The translations under genes were made by a program, and so were the position numbers. Below are positions 41,755 through 49,995 of a stretch of DNA of 64,000 nucleotides, piece by piece. Under the pieces are notes generated by a model. That model was not told where the DNA came from, searched no databases, and saw nothing but the letters and a program-made list of their open reading frames with translations. Position 1 is the first letter of the stretch, and the number at the start of each line of letters is the position of its first letter. Source of the DNA: Chitinispirillaceae bacterium (lineage in GTDB: Bacteria; Fibrobacterota; Chitinivibrionia; Chitinivibrionales; Chitinispirillaceae); contig JAFGDP010000123.1 of assembly GCA_016932075.1 (NCBI GenBank), positions 1 to 64,000 on the forward strand. Reading direction: 5' to 3'.

Positions 41755-43181
41755 AAAGCCGCCCCCCTGCGAATACAGAAGGCTACGCGGTCGGCGATCA
41801 GGGGAATATCATCACGGTTGAGCGCAAACACATCGAAAAGCACGTTTCCTTCCCGCAGGATGGCCAGAATCGGGGGGCGGCCCCGCATAAGGCCATGATA
41901 GACCGCTTCACTAAACGCCATCCGCTCCCTGACCCTGCTCGAAGGAGGAACAAGCCGGACCGCATGACTGGGCACTTTGACATCAGGCAGGGTGCCGCCG
42001 CCGATCTGTCCGAAGCTTCTTACACTGTCGGCTGTTATATCGCGCTCGCGGAGCGCGGCCAAAAGAGAGTCGGCAAGTTCCTGGCGGGCCTGGTGATCGC
42101 GTTCAAGAAACATGAAAAGCGGATTACGCTCGATAAGCAGTTCGTCCTTCAGATAATTTCTGCACGCGCTCGACAGTGCGGCAAGCGTGATCTTGCCAAC
42201 CCGGAGCGCCCGCATGAGCGGGGCAGCGGCCAGACGCCGCACAAGCCTTGATCTGCCGGCGATTATTCCGGCCTGCGGACCGCCCAGAAGCTTGTCCCCA
42301 GAAAAAGCCACTACGTCTGCGCCGTCAGCAATCGCCTTTCTGACATCGGGCTCATGCGCCAGATCCATTTTAAGCGGTTTCCTGAGTAATCCTGATCCGA
42401 TATCATAGAGCAGCGGTATCCTTTTCGAACGGGCAAAACCGGCAAGATCTCGTACCGAAACCTCTTCGGTAAATCCCGATATCGTATAATTGGACTTGTG
42501 CGATTTGACGATGAGCGCCGTGTCCCTGCCGACCGCCTTTTTATAATCTGAAAGCCGGGTACGGTTGGTTGTTCCGACTTCAACCATATGTACTCCGGCA
42601 GCTGCCATAATCTCCGGGATCCTGAATGCGCCTCCGATTTCAATCAGCTCACCCCGAGAAATTATGACCTCTCGGCCGTGAGCCAATGTATGAAGGGTCA
42701 GAATTACTGCTGCCGCGTTGTTGTTCACCACCATCACATCCTCAGCACCGGTAAGATAGCGAAGGAGTTCAGCAACATGGTCGACACGATGCCCTCGACC
42801 TCCTTTTTCCAGATCAAACTCGACATTCGAGTAGCCACGGATAATCGGTGTGATTTCGTTAAGGACCGCATCGCCAAGCGGAGCCCGACCAAGGTTGGTA
42901 TGAAGGACCACCCCCGTAGCATTGATAACCGGCCTGAGTGATGGTTCGATTATGGCGGTGACGATTCCTTCCGCTCTGTGAATAATTCTGTCGATTGACA
43001 GATCTCCGGCACCCCCCTTTTTCCCGATCTCCTTCCTGACCGCCATGATCGTCTTTCTCACCACATAGGCAACGATTTGCTGGCCATATTTTTCAATAAG
43101 CGAAACAGTGCCCGGGGAACAGAGCACCGTATCAACAGCCGGCAGGCTTCTCAAGATATGTTGTTTTGTCTTTTTTTTCAT
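41751..43181 (-). CDS. selA: L-seryl-tRNA(Sec) selenium transferase
   Basis: SelA converts Ser-tRNA(Sec) to Sec-tRNA(Sec) with selenophosphate and PLP. The 476-residue protein contains INATGVVLHTNLGRAPLG, VVNNNAAAVILTLHTLA, GELIEIGGAFRIPEIM and the PLP lysine in AFSGDKLLGGPQAGII. I chose the ATG at 43181; the frame is open to 43265. It sits 90 bases downstream of the tRNA-Sec gene, and selB follows. selD is not in this window. Confidence 0.96.
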   Translation of the reverse strand: MKKKTKQHILRSLPAVDTVLCSPGTVSLIEKYGQQIVAYVVRKTIMAVRKEIGKKGGAGDLSIDRIIHRAEGIVTAIIEPSLRPVINATGVVLHTNLGRAPLGDAVLNEITPIIRGYSNVEFDLEKGGRGHRVDHVAELLRYLTGAEDVMVVNNNAAAVILTLHTLAHGREVIISRGELIEIGGAFRIPEIMAAAGVHMVEVGTTNRTRLSDYKKAVGRDTALIVKSHKSNYTISGFTEEVSVRDLAGFARSKRIPLLYDIGSGLLRKPLKMDLAHEPDVRKAIADGADVVAFSGDKLLGGPQAGIIAGRSRLVRRLAAAPLMRALRVGKITLAALSSACRNYLKDELLIERNPLFMFLERDHQARQELADSLLAALRERDITADSVRSFGQIGGGTLPDVKVPSHAVRLVPPSSRVRERMAFSEAVYHGLMRGRPPILAILREGNVLFDVFALNRDDIPLIADRVAFCIRRGAAL

Positions 43182-43268
43182 TCTGCAGGGCCGTACGGAA
43201 GTACCGGTGCCACTCTCATGAAGCGAGTAGCATCGAGCGGTGTTCTTCAATGAAAAACAATCCATAAC

Positions 43269-43360
43269 CAGAGAGAGCAGGAATCGAACCTGCCACAGAC
43301 GGTATTATCCGCCCGCCACTGGTTTTGAAGACCAGCCGGGACACCAGTCCCCTCCTCTCT
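43269..43360 (-). tRNA. selC: tRNA-Sec (UCA anticodon)
   Basis: The minus strand folds as a long-variable-arm tRNA of about 92 bases: acceptor AGAGAGG pairing TCTCTCT, anticodon stem CTGGT/ACCAG-type around the loop with CTTCAAA (anticodon TCA), a long extra arm (GGCGGGCGGATAATACCGTCT) and T-arm GCAGGTTCGATTCCTGC. The overall size and TCA anticodon identify selenocysteine tRNA. No CCA is encoded. It lies directly upstream of selA, forming a selC-selA-selB block. Confidence 0.95.
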
Positions 43361-43533
43361 ATCTGGTAAAATAGTTGCTCGCAACAGACGTAATATTAAT
43401 AGAATGTGTCGATAAGACGGAAGTGCGTCCTTGTACTGTAAAAAACCATTGAAACCGGTTATTTAAAATGGTACTCTTTATTAACTTCTCAAGATATGCT
43501 TTTTCTATTTAAATGACACAAGGGCAATAATCG

Positions 43534-43920
43534 ATGGACAATAAAAAACTCAGTGTCGTTGTTGTTGACGACGAAATTCAAATAACAGACCTGCTGAAAA
43601 CGTTTCTGCAGTGCATTTCAAAGAACCTCGATATTCACACATTTAATGATCCGGAAGAGGCCCGTGCTCATCTTTTAAGGAAGAATCCTGATGTTCTCAT
43701 CACTGACTTTAAAATGCCTAAATATGATGGTATTCAACTGATACGACTCATGCCAAATAACTCCACAAAGGTGCTGATTTCCGGCTATGTGTCCGAAATA
43801 ACTGAAGGCCAACTTGGGGAACTCAAGGCTTCTTTTTTCGAAAAACCGGTTCCAATGAAGGACCTCGGCCGTATCATTGCCGAGGCACAGTCCAGAAAAG
43901 GAATGGTAGCCATCCACTAG
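43534..43920 (+). CDS. Stand-alone response regulator receiver domain
   Basis: The 128-residue protein is a single receiver domain: acidic pair VVVVDDE, phosphoacceptor Asp in VLITDFKMPKYDG, the Thr/Ser position in VLISGY, and Lys in FFEKPVPMKDL. It has no output domain, so it acts by protein contact or as a phosphate sink, like CheY-type or Spo0F-type proteins. A kinase is not adjacent. It lies near flagellin and fliS, so a motility role is possible but not shown. Confidence 0.9.
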   Translation: MDNKKLSVVVVDDEIQITDLLKTFLQCISKNLDIHTFNDPEEARAHLLRKNPDVLITDFKMPKYDGIQLIRLMPNNSTKVLISGYVSEITEGQLGELKASFFEKPVPMKDLGRIIAEAQSRKGMVAIH

Positions 43921-43944
43921 GCATACCGTAGTGTCCGTGAGCAT

Positions 43945-44289
43945 ATGGCCCGATTTTTTATTGTATACGTAACGGCAAAGAACAAAAATGAGGCCCGCAC
44001 CATAGGCAGAACAGTCGTTTCAGAAAAACTGGCTGCCTGCGCCAATGTTTTCGGTGGCATGAATTCGTTCTATTTCTGGGACGGAGACCTCTGTGATGAC
44101 AATGAAGCGGTGGTGGTCCTGAAAACCAGGAACCTGTTGCTGGACAAGCTAATCAAACGGATAAAAGCCCTGCACTCCTATGATGTGCCGTGTATCGTTG
44201 CTCTGCCGATTTCAGGCGGGAACAAGGAGTATCTGGCATGGATCGGGAAAGAGACACGAAAATCCCACAGACGGAAAAGATCACCGTAG
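43945..44289 (+). CDS. cutA: CutA-family divalent cation tolerance protein
   Basis: The 114-residue protein has the CutA pattern: VYVTAKNKNEARTIGRTVVSEKLAACANVF at the N-terminus (read in parts), NSFYFWDGDL, and YDVPCIVALPISGGNKEYLAWI at the C-terminal half. CutA forms a trimer of ferredoxin-like fold and has been linked to copper tolerance, though the true function is debated. It lies 24 bases after the receiver gene and may share its transcript. Confidence 0.92.
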   Translation: MARFFIVYVTAKNKNEARTIGRTVVSEKLAACANVFGGMNSFYFWDGDLCDDNEAVVVLKTRNLLLDKLIKRIKALHSYDVPCIVALPISGGNKEYLAWIGKETRKSHRRKRSP

Positions 44290-44342
44290 CGGGTAGGTTC
44301 AGGGCATAGCTTCTCACACATGCATGCGTAAGCAGGGTCCTC

Positions 44343-45110
44343 TTATTCGATTTCTGCCTCAAACCTGAACTTCTCATTCATCGCATTCAACTCACGCGCG
44401 AGTACCAGCAGTTGCTTCTGATTCTCTTCTGAGGGATTTTTTTTGTAGTCGAGATAGAGCGCAAGAAAGGCATCAAGCTTTTCCTGGTACATACTCATTA
44501 TTCCCTTTTCGTTCATCTCGCGCTGCAGATGGTAGAGACTTCCATCTGATAACCGCTCGATCATATCAAAATAGCAGGTGGCGGCTCGACGTACGATCTG
44601 CACTATCTGCGGCATATACTCTGCCATTGCCATGAACACGGGAACAAGGGCAACACGGTTTCCCTGAAGATGACTGAGCGCGCTTGCGGCTAGTTCGTAA
44701 TAGAGCACGATCCTGTCCTGCCGGGTCTCTTCGGGCATTACGATGTGGTAATAGGATCCGGGGTGCGGATCCCCCTGGAAAAAACTCTCCTGGACAAGGC
44801 CGAAATCGGCATTTTCCCGGTATACGATATACTCATTACGGGTTCCGGGATGCTCATCAAGGTAGCGGCGCACATCGACGTCGAAAATCGAGATATATTC
44901 TCGCGTCCGTATCAGGTCCCGGGCATCAACCATCGAGTTGAGAAGCCCGGAAAGATATACATTCACCTCCTGGTCAAACTCATTAAGGCCAGTTTCCAGA
45001 TGCAGATCAGCACGCGCCTTTAATATATGCTGCAAAAAGAAGAATCCGGATTCATTGGAAGCCTGATCCTTGAGATCAAAATAGGGTTTCACGATTGTGC
45101 GATTATTCAT
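44343..45110 (-). CDS. Conserved-looking helical protein of unknown function
   Basis: The 255-residue protein is soluble, acidic and largely helical, with no signal peptide. It has an N-terminal FDLKDQASNESGFFFLQHIL segment, a central YELAASALSHLQGNRVALVPVFMAMAEYM helix region, and a C-terminal LALYLDYKKNPSEENQKQLLVLARELNAM. I do not recognise a domain. It is transcribed divergently from flagellin, with AT-rich sequence between. Its location suggests, but does not prove, a motility link. Confidence 0.65.
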   Translation of the reverse strand: MNNRTIVKPYFDLKDQASNESGFFFLQHILKARADLHLETGLNEFDQEVNVYLSGLLNSMVDARDLIRTREYISIFDVDVRRYLDEHPGTRNEYIVYRENADFGLVQESFFQGDPHPGSYYHIVMPEETRQDRIVLYYELAASALSHLQGNRVALVPVFMAMAEYMPQIVQIVRRAATCYFDMIERLSDGSLYHLQREMNEKGIMSMYQEKLDAFLALYLDYKKNPSEENQKQLLVLARELNAMNEKFRFEAEIE

Positions 45111-45299
45111 GGCATTCTCCTCTCTTCGCTACGCAAGCTTCTTCTAAACCGCTACCATCGCTGTCCTTTCTATCAAATATATCGGATGAAATTGAGTTAT
45201 ATTTAAGCGCTTTATTAAAAATAGCCCGTTTATCAAAGTAGTGCTTTCTCCTTTTCAATCAATTAATTATGCATATTTAACAGTTTTTTTAAAAAACAT

Positions 45300-45326
45300 T
45301 AAAGTTTTTTTAAAAAATGCCGATAA
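45300..45326 (+). promoter_or_regulatory. Sigma-28 (FliA) flagellin promoter
   Basis: TAAAGTTT (45300-45307), an 11-base spacer and GCCGATAA (45319-45326) match the enterobacterial sigma-28 consensus TAAAGTTT-N11-GCCGATAA exactly. Transcription would start about 37 bases before the flagellin ATG. This is direct evidence that the organism uses a FliA-type sigma factor for late flagellar genes. Confidence 0.92.
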
Positions 45327-45369
45327 AACAAAGGGGAAGTTATATACATATCTTTCAGGGAGGTGCAGA

Positions 45370-46215
45370 ATGGAAGTACAAAAGGCGAGCGGCGGCGCGC
45401 CATTTGTGACCGGGATTAAACAATCCCAAGGTGCGCTCAAAAAAACAAACCGGCAGTTGGAGAAAATTCTTGAACAGCTCTCCACTGCCAAACGGATCAA
45501 CCGGGCAAGCGACGACGCTGCAGGGCTTGGAATCGCGGAGCGTCTTACGACGCAGATCCGGGGTTTCAGGCAGGCATCGCAGAACATCGCCGATGCAACT
45601 GCAGCGCTGGATATTGCCGACGGCGCTGCGAGAGAGATCTCAGACATGCTACAACGGCAGCGTGAGCTTGCCGTTGCCGCACAGAACGGTACACTGTCGG
45701 GCGATGACAGGCAGGCGCTCGACCGGGAGTATCAGGCTTTGACCGCTGAGATCAACCGGATCGCGGAGGTGACCAACTACAACCGGCAGCAGGTAACGAA
45801 CAACACTGATCTGGCTTCAGGCAATGCGCAGATTCAGGTCGGCCCGAACGCCGGTGAGACACTCAACCTTCCGGCCACCGATTTCGGTGTTGTCGCGCTC
45901 GGGATGCAGCACACCTCGATCCTGACGATCGAGGGAGCACAGGGTGCACTCGGAAGGGTGGACGCGGCAATCGGCGCGGTCAATACGCAGCGAAGCACCA
46001 TCGGCGCGACGGTGAACAGGCTCACGTCGGCAGGCGACAACCTCGCTGTGGCCATGATCAATACCCAGGCCGCTGAATCCGTGATCCGCGATGAAGACAT
46101 GGCTGAGGGACTTGCGGCCCTCACCCGTGAAAAAATTCTGCAGGAGGGAGCAATCATGACCTTTGCGCGGTATGCGGAAATAACGCGCAACCATATACTG
46201 GGACTGCTGCAGTAA
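45370..46215 (+). CDS. Flagellin (short)
   Basis: The 281-residue protein has the flagellin D0/D1 framework: N-terminal LEKILEQLSTAKRINRASDDAAGLGIAERL and NIADATAALDIADGA, and the C-terminal VDAAIGAVNTQRSTIGATVNRLTSA and LTREKILQEGAIMTF regions (read in parts). The middle, between about residues 130 and 195, is short, so the filament has little or no D2/D3 variable domain. The ATG at 45370 follows GGGAGGTG; the longer frame to 45241 covers the promoter and is wrong. It is transcribed from a perfect sigma-28 promoter. Confidence 0.95.
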   Translation: MEVQKASGGAPFVTGIKQSQGALKKTNRQLEKILEQLSTAKRINRASDDAAGLGIAERLTTQIRGFRQASQNIADATAALDIADGAAREISDMLQRQRELAVAAQNGTLSGDDRQALDREYQALTAEINRIAEVTNYNRQQVTNNTDLASGNAQIQVGPNAGETLNLPATDFGVVALGMQHTSILTIEGAQGALGRVDAAIGAVNTQRSTIGATVNRLTSAGDNLAVAMINTQAAESVIRDEDMAEGLAALTREKILQEGAIMTFARYAEITRNHILGLLQ

Positions 46216-46228
46216 AGTCCTTTTCCGG

Positions 46229-46278
46229 ACGGCACACTTCGTACACTTTACCGGCGCGGCAGTGTGCCGTTCCGTTTT
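46229..46278 (+). terminator. Flagellin terminator hairpin
   Basis: ACGGCACACT (46229-46238) pairs perfectly with AGTGTGCCGT (46261-46270) around a 22-base loop, followed by TCCGTTTT. It begins 14 bases after the flagellin stop and precedes the fliS promoter. Confidence 0.75.
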
Positions 46279-46315
46279 ATGCCGACAGCCTCCGGACAGG
46301 TGATCAGGAATTTAA

Positions 46316-46344
46316 TTGTTACGCGGCCTGTTACATGCTATACT
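46316..46344 (+). promoter_or_regulatory. Candidate sigma-70 promoter for fliS
   Basis: TTGTTA (46316-46321), a 17-base spacer and TATACT (46339-46344) form a good sigma-70 pair, 45 bases before the fliS start. Thus fliS may be expressed apart from flagellin. Confidence 0.55.
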
Positions 46345-46389
46345 CTCCAGCATGAGGATTGTTTATTTAATGTCCCGGGAGAACGCGTC

Positions 46390-46740
46390 ATGAACGCCAG
46401 ATCGGAAGTAGCGCGCCACTATTCGCGCATGCGGCTCGAAACCGCGTCTCATCCACAGATCATCTGGCAGATCCATGTGAAATGCGCGCAACTTATCAAA
46501 CAGGCGCTCACTTCGCAGGGGGGTCATCGCCGGACCCTGCTCATTCAGGCTCAGAACCTGCTCGCCGAACTGGAAAGTTCGCTCAAGGTAACCGATGAGC
46601 TTTCCAAGGGCATCTTTTACCTCTACGATTACTGCTACTGTCTTCTTGAAACCTCCCGTAGCGAAGATCATGAGCTTGCACTGCACGTGATGGCAACGCT
46701 CCGTGATACCATGGGAACCCTCCTGCGAAAAAATCCATAA
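46390..46740 (+). CDS. fliS: FliS-like flagellin export chaperone
   Basis: The 116-residue helical protein has the FliS layout: an N-terminal Y-rich stretch (ARHYSRMRLETASHPQIIWQI) and then four helices with VKCAQLIKQAL, LLAELESSLKVTDELS, FYLYDYCYCLLE and HVMATLRDTMGTLL. FliS caps the flagellin C-terminus before export. It follows flagellin at 175 bases, the usual neighbour. Sequence is divergent from model FliS proteins, so confidence is moderate. Confidence 0.75.
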   Translation: MNARSEVARHYSRMRLETASHPQIIWQIHVKCAQLIKQALTSQGGHRRTLLIQAQNLLAELESSLKVTDELSKGIFYLYDYCYCLLETSRSEDHELALHVMATLRDTMGTLLRKNP

Positions 46741-46853
46741 CCTCTTGCGCAACCTCCAAGCCGGTTATATTTTATTGCAATCGGTACTAGTGTTAATTCA
46801 CTATTGAAGTTACATGCACATCATCTGATCACTTTTGAAATCAGGAGGACCCG

Positions 46854-47378
46854 ATGAAATCAGGGAAAATCGTTTTTTTACTGCTCACCATTCTGTGTAT
46901 GGTAATGTGGGGCTGCCAGAAAAAAGTGACCAAAGTTGAAACGCCGCCGGAACCCAAGCCCGTGGTGGTCGAACCGCCGGAACCGGTCAAACCGGTCGAA
47001 GATTTCATTCCGATCGACATCGATGCGGAACTCCGACGGATTCTTCAGACGATCTACTTTGATTTTGACAAGTATGATCTGCGTCCGGATGCGATCAGCA
47101 GTCTCGAAACCATAGCAAAGTATCTGCAGGAGCATCCAACGGTCAGGGTGCTTGCCGAAGGGCACTGCGACGAACGCGGCTCAGCCGAATACAACATGGG
47201 TCTGGGCGAAAACCGGGCCAGGGCGGTAAAAAACTATCTAACCTCATACGGTATTGATGGAGGCAAGGTTGAAACCACCTCCTACGGCAAGGAGCGCCTG
47301 GCCAAAATAGGCTGCGGCGCCGATGATATGTGCCATGAGGGCAACCGCCGCGTCGAATGGCAGGTCCTGGCAAAATAG
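46854..47378 (+). CDS. pal: Peptidoglycan-associated lipoprotein (OmpA C-terminal domain)
   Basis: Pal tethers the outer membrane to peptidoglycan as part of Tol-Pal. The 174-residue protein has a lipoprotein signal (MKSGKIVFLLLTILCMVMWGC), a Pro/Glu/Val-rich linker, and an OmpA-like domain with IYFDFDKYDLRPDA, AEGHCDERGSAEYNMGLGENRA and EGNRRVEW. tol genes are not present here. It ends in a strong terminator, so it is the end of its transcript. Confidence 0.94.
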   Translation: MKSGKIVFLLLTILCMVMWGCQKKVTKVETPPEPKPVVVEPPEPVKPVEDFIPIDIDAELRRILQTIYFDFDKYDLRPDAISSLETIAKYLQEHPTVRVLAEGHCDERGSAEYNMGLGENRARAVKNYLTSYGIDGGKVETTSYGKERLAKIGCGADDMCHEGNRRVEWQVLAK

Positions 47379-47402
47379 CCTCCTGTTGAAGCTTTTTTGA
47401 TT

Positions 47403-47434
47403 ACGGGGGAAACGGTATTCCGTTTCCCCCGTTT
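47403..47434 (+). terminator. Strong intrinsic terminator after pal
   Basis: ACGGGGGAAACGG (47403-47415) pairs perfectly over 13 bp with CCGTTTCCCCCGT (47420-47432) around a TATT loop. A short T stretch follows. It separates pal from ispG. Confidence 0.85.
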
Positions 47435-47468
47435 GCTTGCTGCAGCAGTATCGTATATTTATACCGTT

Positions 47469-48533
47469 ATGCTCACCAGGAGGCAGACCCGTCAGGTGAA
47501 TGTGCGTGGCGTCCTTATCGGGGGCGGCGCGCCAGTGGTCATCCAGTCAATGACCAATACTGACATCCGCGACATCCAGGCCACGTTAGCTCAGATTGAG
47601 CAGCTTGTTCGATCGGGCTGCCGTGTTGTGCGCGTCGCAATTCCCGACAAACCGGCACTTGAGGCCTTTACGGAAATCCGCACGCAGACCAGTATCCCGC
47701 TCGTTGCCGATATCCATTTCCACCATACGCTTGCAATGGGGGCCATCGAGGCAGGGGCAGACAAGGTGCGCATCAATCCCGGCAACATCGGTTCCCCAAA
47801 CCGGGTTCAAATGGTCGCGGACGCAGCCAAGGCAGCTCACATCCCTCTCCGGATCGGTGTCAACGCCGGATCTCTTCAAAAGACACTCCTCGAAAAACAC
47901 GGCGGCCCAACACCGGAAGCGCTGGCTGAAAGCGCACTGGACTTCATCGAAATGATGCACGGGTTCGGGTTCCATGACCTGGTGGTTTCCATCAAGGCGA
48001 GCGACGTGCCGACGACCATTGATGCGTGCCGCCAACTCGCGGGCACTTCGGATGTTCCGCAGCACATCGGTATCACCGAAGCAGGGACCGTCAGAAGCGG
48101 CTCGATCCGCAGCGCGGTCGGTATCGGCGCGCTCCTTGCGGAGGGTATCGGCGATACGATCCGTGTATCGCTTGCCGGCGACCCCGTCGAAGAGATATTT
48201 GCGGCAAGGGAGATCCTGAAATCACTCGGCCTTGCCAGCGGCCCCAAAGTCATTGCATGTCCGACCTGCGGCAGGACCCAGATCGACGTCGCCAAGCTTG
48301 CCGGCCAAGTGGAGAAACTGATAGACCGGATCACGGAACCGCTCACCATCGCGGTCATGGGCTGTGTGGTCAACGGTCCGGGTGAAGCGCATGAAGCCGA
48401 TCTTGGCATTGCAGGCGGCAAAGGAGAAGGGCTTCTCTTTATCAAAGGCAAGGCGGTCAGAAAAATCCCTGAAGAACAAATGGTGCCGGTTTTAAAGCAA
48501 GAAATAGAAGCAATGATCGGGCATTCCCTCTAA
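47469..48533 (+). CDS. ispG: 4-hydroxy-3-methylbut-2-enyl-diphosphate synthase (IspG/GcpE)
   Basis: IspG is the [4Fe-4S] enzyme of the MEP isoprenoid pathway. The 354-residue protein has VVIQSMTNTDIRDIQATLAQI, LVADIHFHHTLAMGAIEAG, RINPGNIG, and the cluster cysteines in ACPTCGRTQIDV and GCVVNGPGEA. The ATG at 47469 gives the usual length; there is no strong ribosome site upstream. It follows the pal terminator. Confidence 0.97.
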   Translation: MLTRRQTRQVNVRGVLIGGGAPVVIQSMTNTDIRDIQATLAQIEQLVRSGCRVVRVAIPDKPALEAFTEIRTQTSIPLVADIHFHHTLAMGAIEAGADKVRINPGNIGSPNRVQMVADAAKAAHIPLRIGVNAGSLQKTLLEKHGGPTPEALAESALDFIEMMHGFGFHDLVVSIKASDVPTTIDACRQLAGTSDVPQHIGITEAGTVRSGSIRSAVGIGALLAEGIGDTIRVSLAGDPVEEIFAAREILKSLGLASGPKVIACPTCGRTQIDVAKLAGQVEKLIDRITEPLTIAVMGCVVNGPGEAHEADLGIAGGKGEGLLFIKGKAVRKIPEEQMVPVLKQEIEAMIGHSL

Positions 48534-48557
48534 TAAAACAACAACAAGGCGGTAAAA

Positions 48558-49961
48558 TTGAACGTCGCGTCCTCTCCCCGCCATGTGCCAGAACCATGGC
48601 CCGCGGTAATCATTGCACTGCTTTGCGTCACGCTTGAATGCATGCGCGATCATGCTCCGCACCTGCCGTTTGACATGCCGGTGCGCCAGGACCTGCTGCA
48701 GTCTGTTCCGGTTCCCCGAACCCCTGTCGCTCCGGCGGTCGACGACACGGCATTTAGCATTACCGGCCTGCGCTCATGGTATATGGTCGGTGACTCTTTG
48801 ACAAAAGGAACCGATACCATCAATGCCGTCATCCGCGCCCCGGTATCGGTCAACCGTGTCGACTGTTTCCTTGATTCAAGCTGGGCGGGTACCCTCGGCC
48901 GGGATGATTCAACGTTTCGTCTGCGCCTTAGCATCGCACACCTCTCGCCGGGCAGACATGAGCTTCTTTTTTCCGCAGACACCCTGGATACCGCATTTGC
49001 CTGTATAACCGTCAATCGCTCGGCATACTACTATGTCACGGTGTCAAATGACTGGGAAAACCCAAGGTCTGGAAACTTCGACACCAACCTTTCTTTCTCC
49101 AGAACCCTGCACGAGCGGCATCCCGATCTCGTCATGACCTATTTCGCCGGCCCCTATTTTTTTACCGACTCGTTCGTATCACCTGAGCGCAGGCAGTGGA
49201 TTGCCGGATTTCTAACTGCCATGCGTGATGAATACGGCGACGAAACAGGCCTTCATATCCACCCATGGTGCCATTTTGTCCATGCAGCGGGGGTCATCTG
49301 CATTACCGACAGTTCGGCGTTCGACACGCTCCCTGATTCCACCGGGTACGGTATCAGTTGTTACCGGTACAGTGAAAACGATTTTTTCCGGCTGCTTACA
49401 ACCGCCGACTCCCTGTTTCTCGCCTGGGGCCTTGGCAAGCCGACCTCGTTTCGCGCCGGCGGGTGGAGCTGCGCCCTCCATACCATGCGGGCGCTTTCGC
49501 GCGCCGGATACCGGGTCGATGCGAGCGGCTGCAACGTATCACGCATGGACGAGGTGGCTGGAGCGCCGTCCCTGGTATGGCTTGCTCAAAACTGGCACAC
49601 CATCAATGACACGGCCCAGCCCTATTACCCTTCGGCCACCGACATTGCCGACACCGTGCCCCCTACCCTCGATGTGCTCGAAGTACCGGACAACGGGGTC
49701 CTTGCCGATTATGTGACTGCCGCCGAAATGATCGACATCTTCAACCGCAACTGGAACGGCGTGCCCCTGTCCGCACCGCGCATGTGCTCCATCGGCTACC
49801 ATATCGACAATCTGGATGCGTACATTGACCGCCTGGAACGGGCGCTCGCCCATATCGACTACTATCTGGCAGCAAACGGTGGCGGCCCCGTGGTCTATGC
49901 CCGTATGAGCGATTGCGTCCGGGTGTGGCAGCGCGCAGAGGCGGGAATTGTAAGAAGATAA
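48558..49961 (+). CDS. Polysaccharide deacetylase-like (NodB-fold) secreted protein
   Basis: The 467-residue product begins with TTG, preceded by AAGGCGG, and has a hydrophobic segment near residues 14-30 (PWPAVIIALLCVTLECM), a weak signal or anchor. Residues 160-400 contain VSNDWENPRSGN (first catalytic Asp region), GLHIHPWCHFVHA with spaced histidines for the metal, FRAGGWSCALH, and DASGCNVS, consistent with a NodB-like deacetylase fold. The substrate may be peptidoglycan, chitin-like or capsular glycan. It overlaps no neighbour; the SdiA-like gene follows closely. Confidence 0.6.
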   Translation: MNVASSPRHVPEPWPAVIIALLCVTLECMRDHAPHLPFDMPVRQDLLQSVPVPRTPVAPAVDDTAFSITGLRSWYMVGDSLTKGTDTINAVIRAPVSVNRVDCFLDSSWAGTLGRDDSTFRLRLSIAHLSPGRHELLFSADTLDTAFACITVNRSAYYYVTVSNDWENPRSGNFDTNLSFSRTLHERHPDLVMTYFAGPYFFTDSFVSPERRQWIAGFLTAMRDEYGDETGLHIHPWCHFVHAAGVICITDSSAFDTLPDSTGYGISCYRYSENDFFRLLTTADSLFLAWGLGKPTSFRAGGWSCALHTMRALSRAGYRVDASGCNVSRMDEVAGAPSLVWLAQNWHTINDTAQPYYPSATDIADTVPPTLDVLEVPDNGVLADYVTAAEMIDIFNRNWNGVPLSAPRMCSIGYHIDNLDAYIDRLERALAHIDYYLAANGGGPVVYARMSDCVRVWQRAEAGIVRR

Positions 49962-49995
49962 GCAGGTGCACACACCTTTTTCCTGGAAAAAAGAT

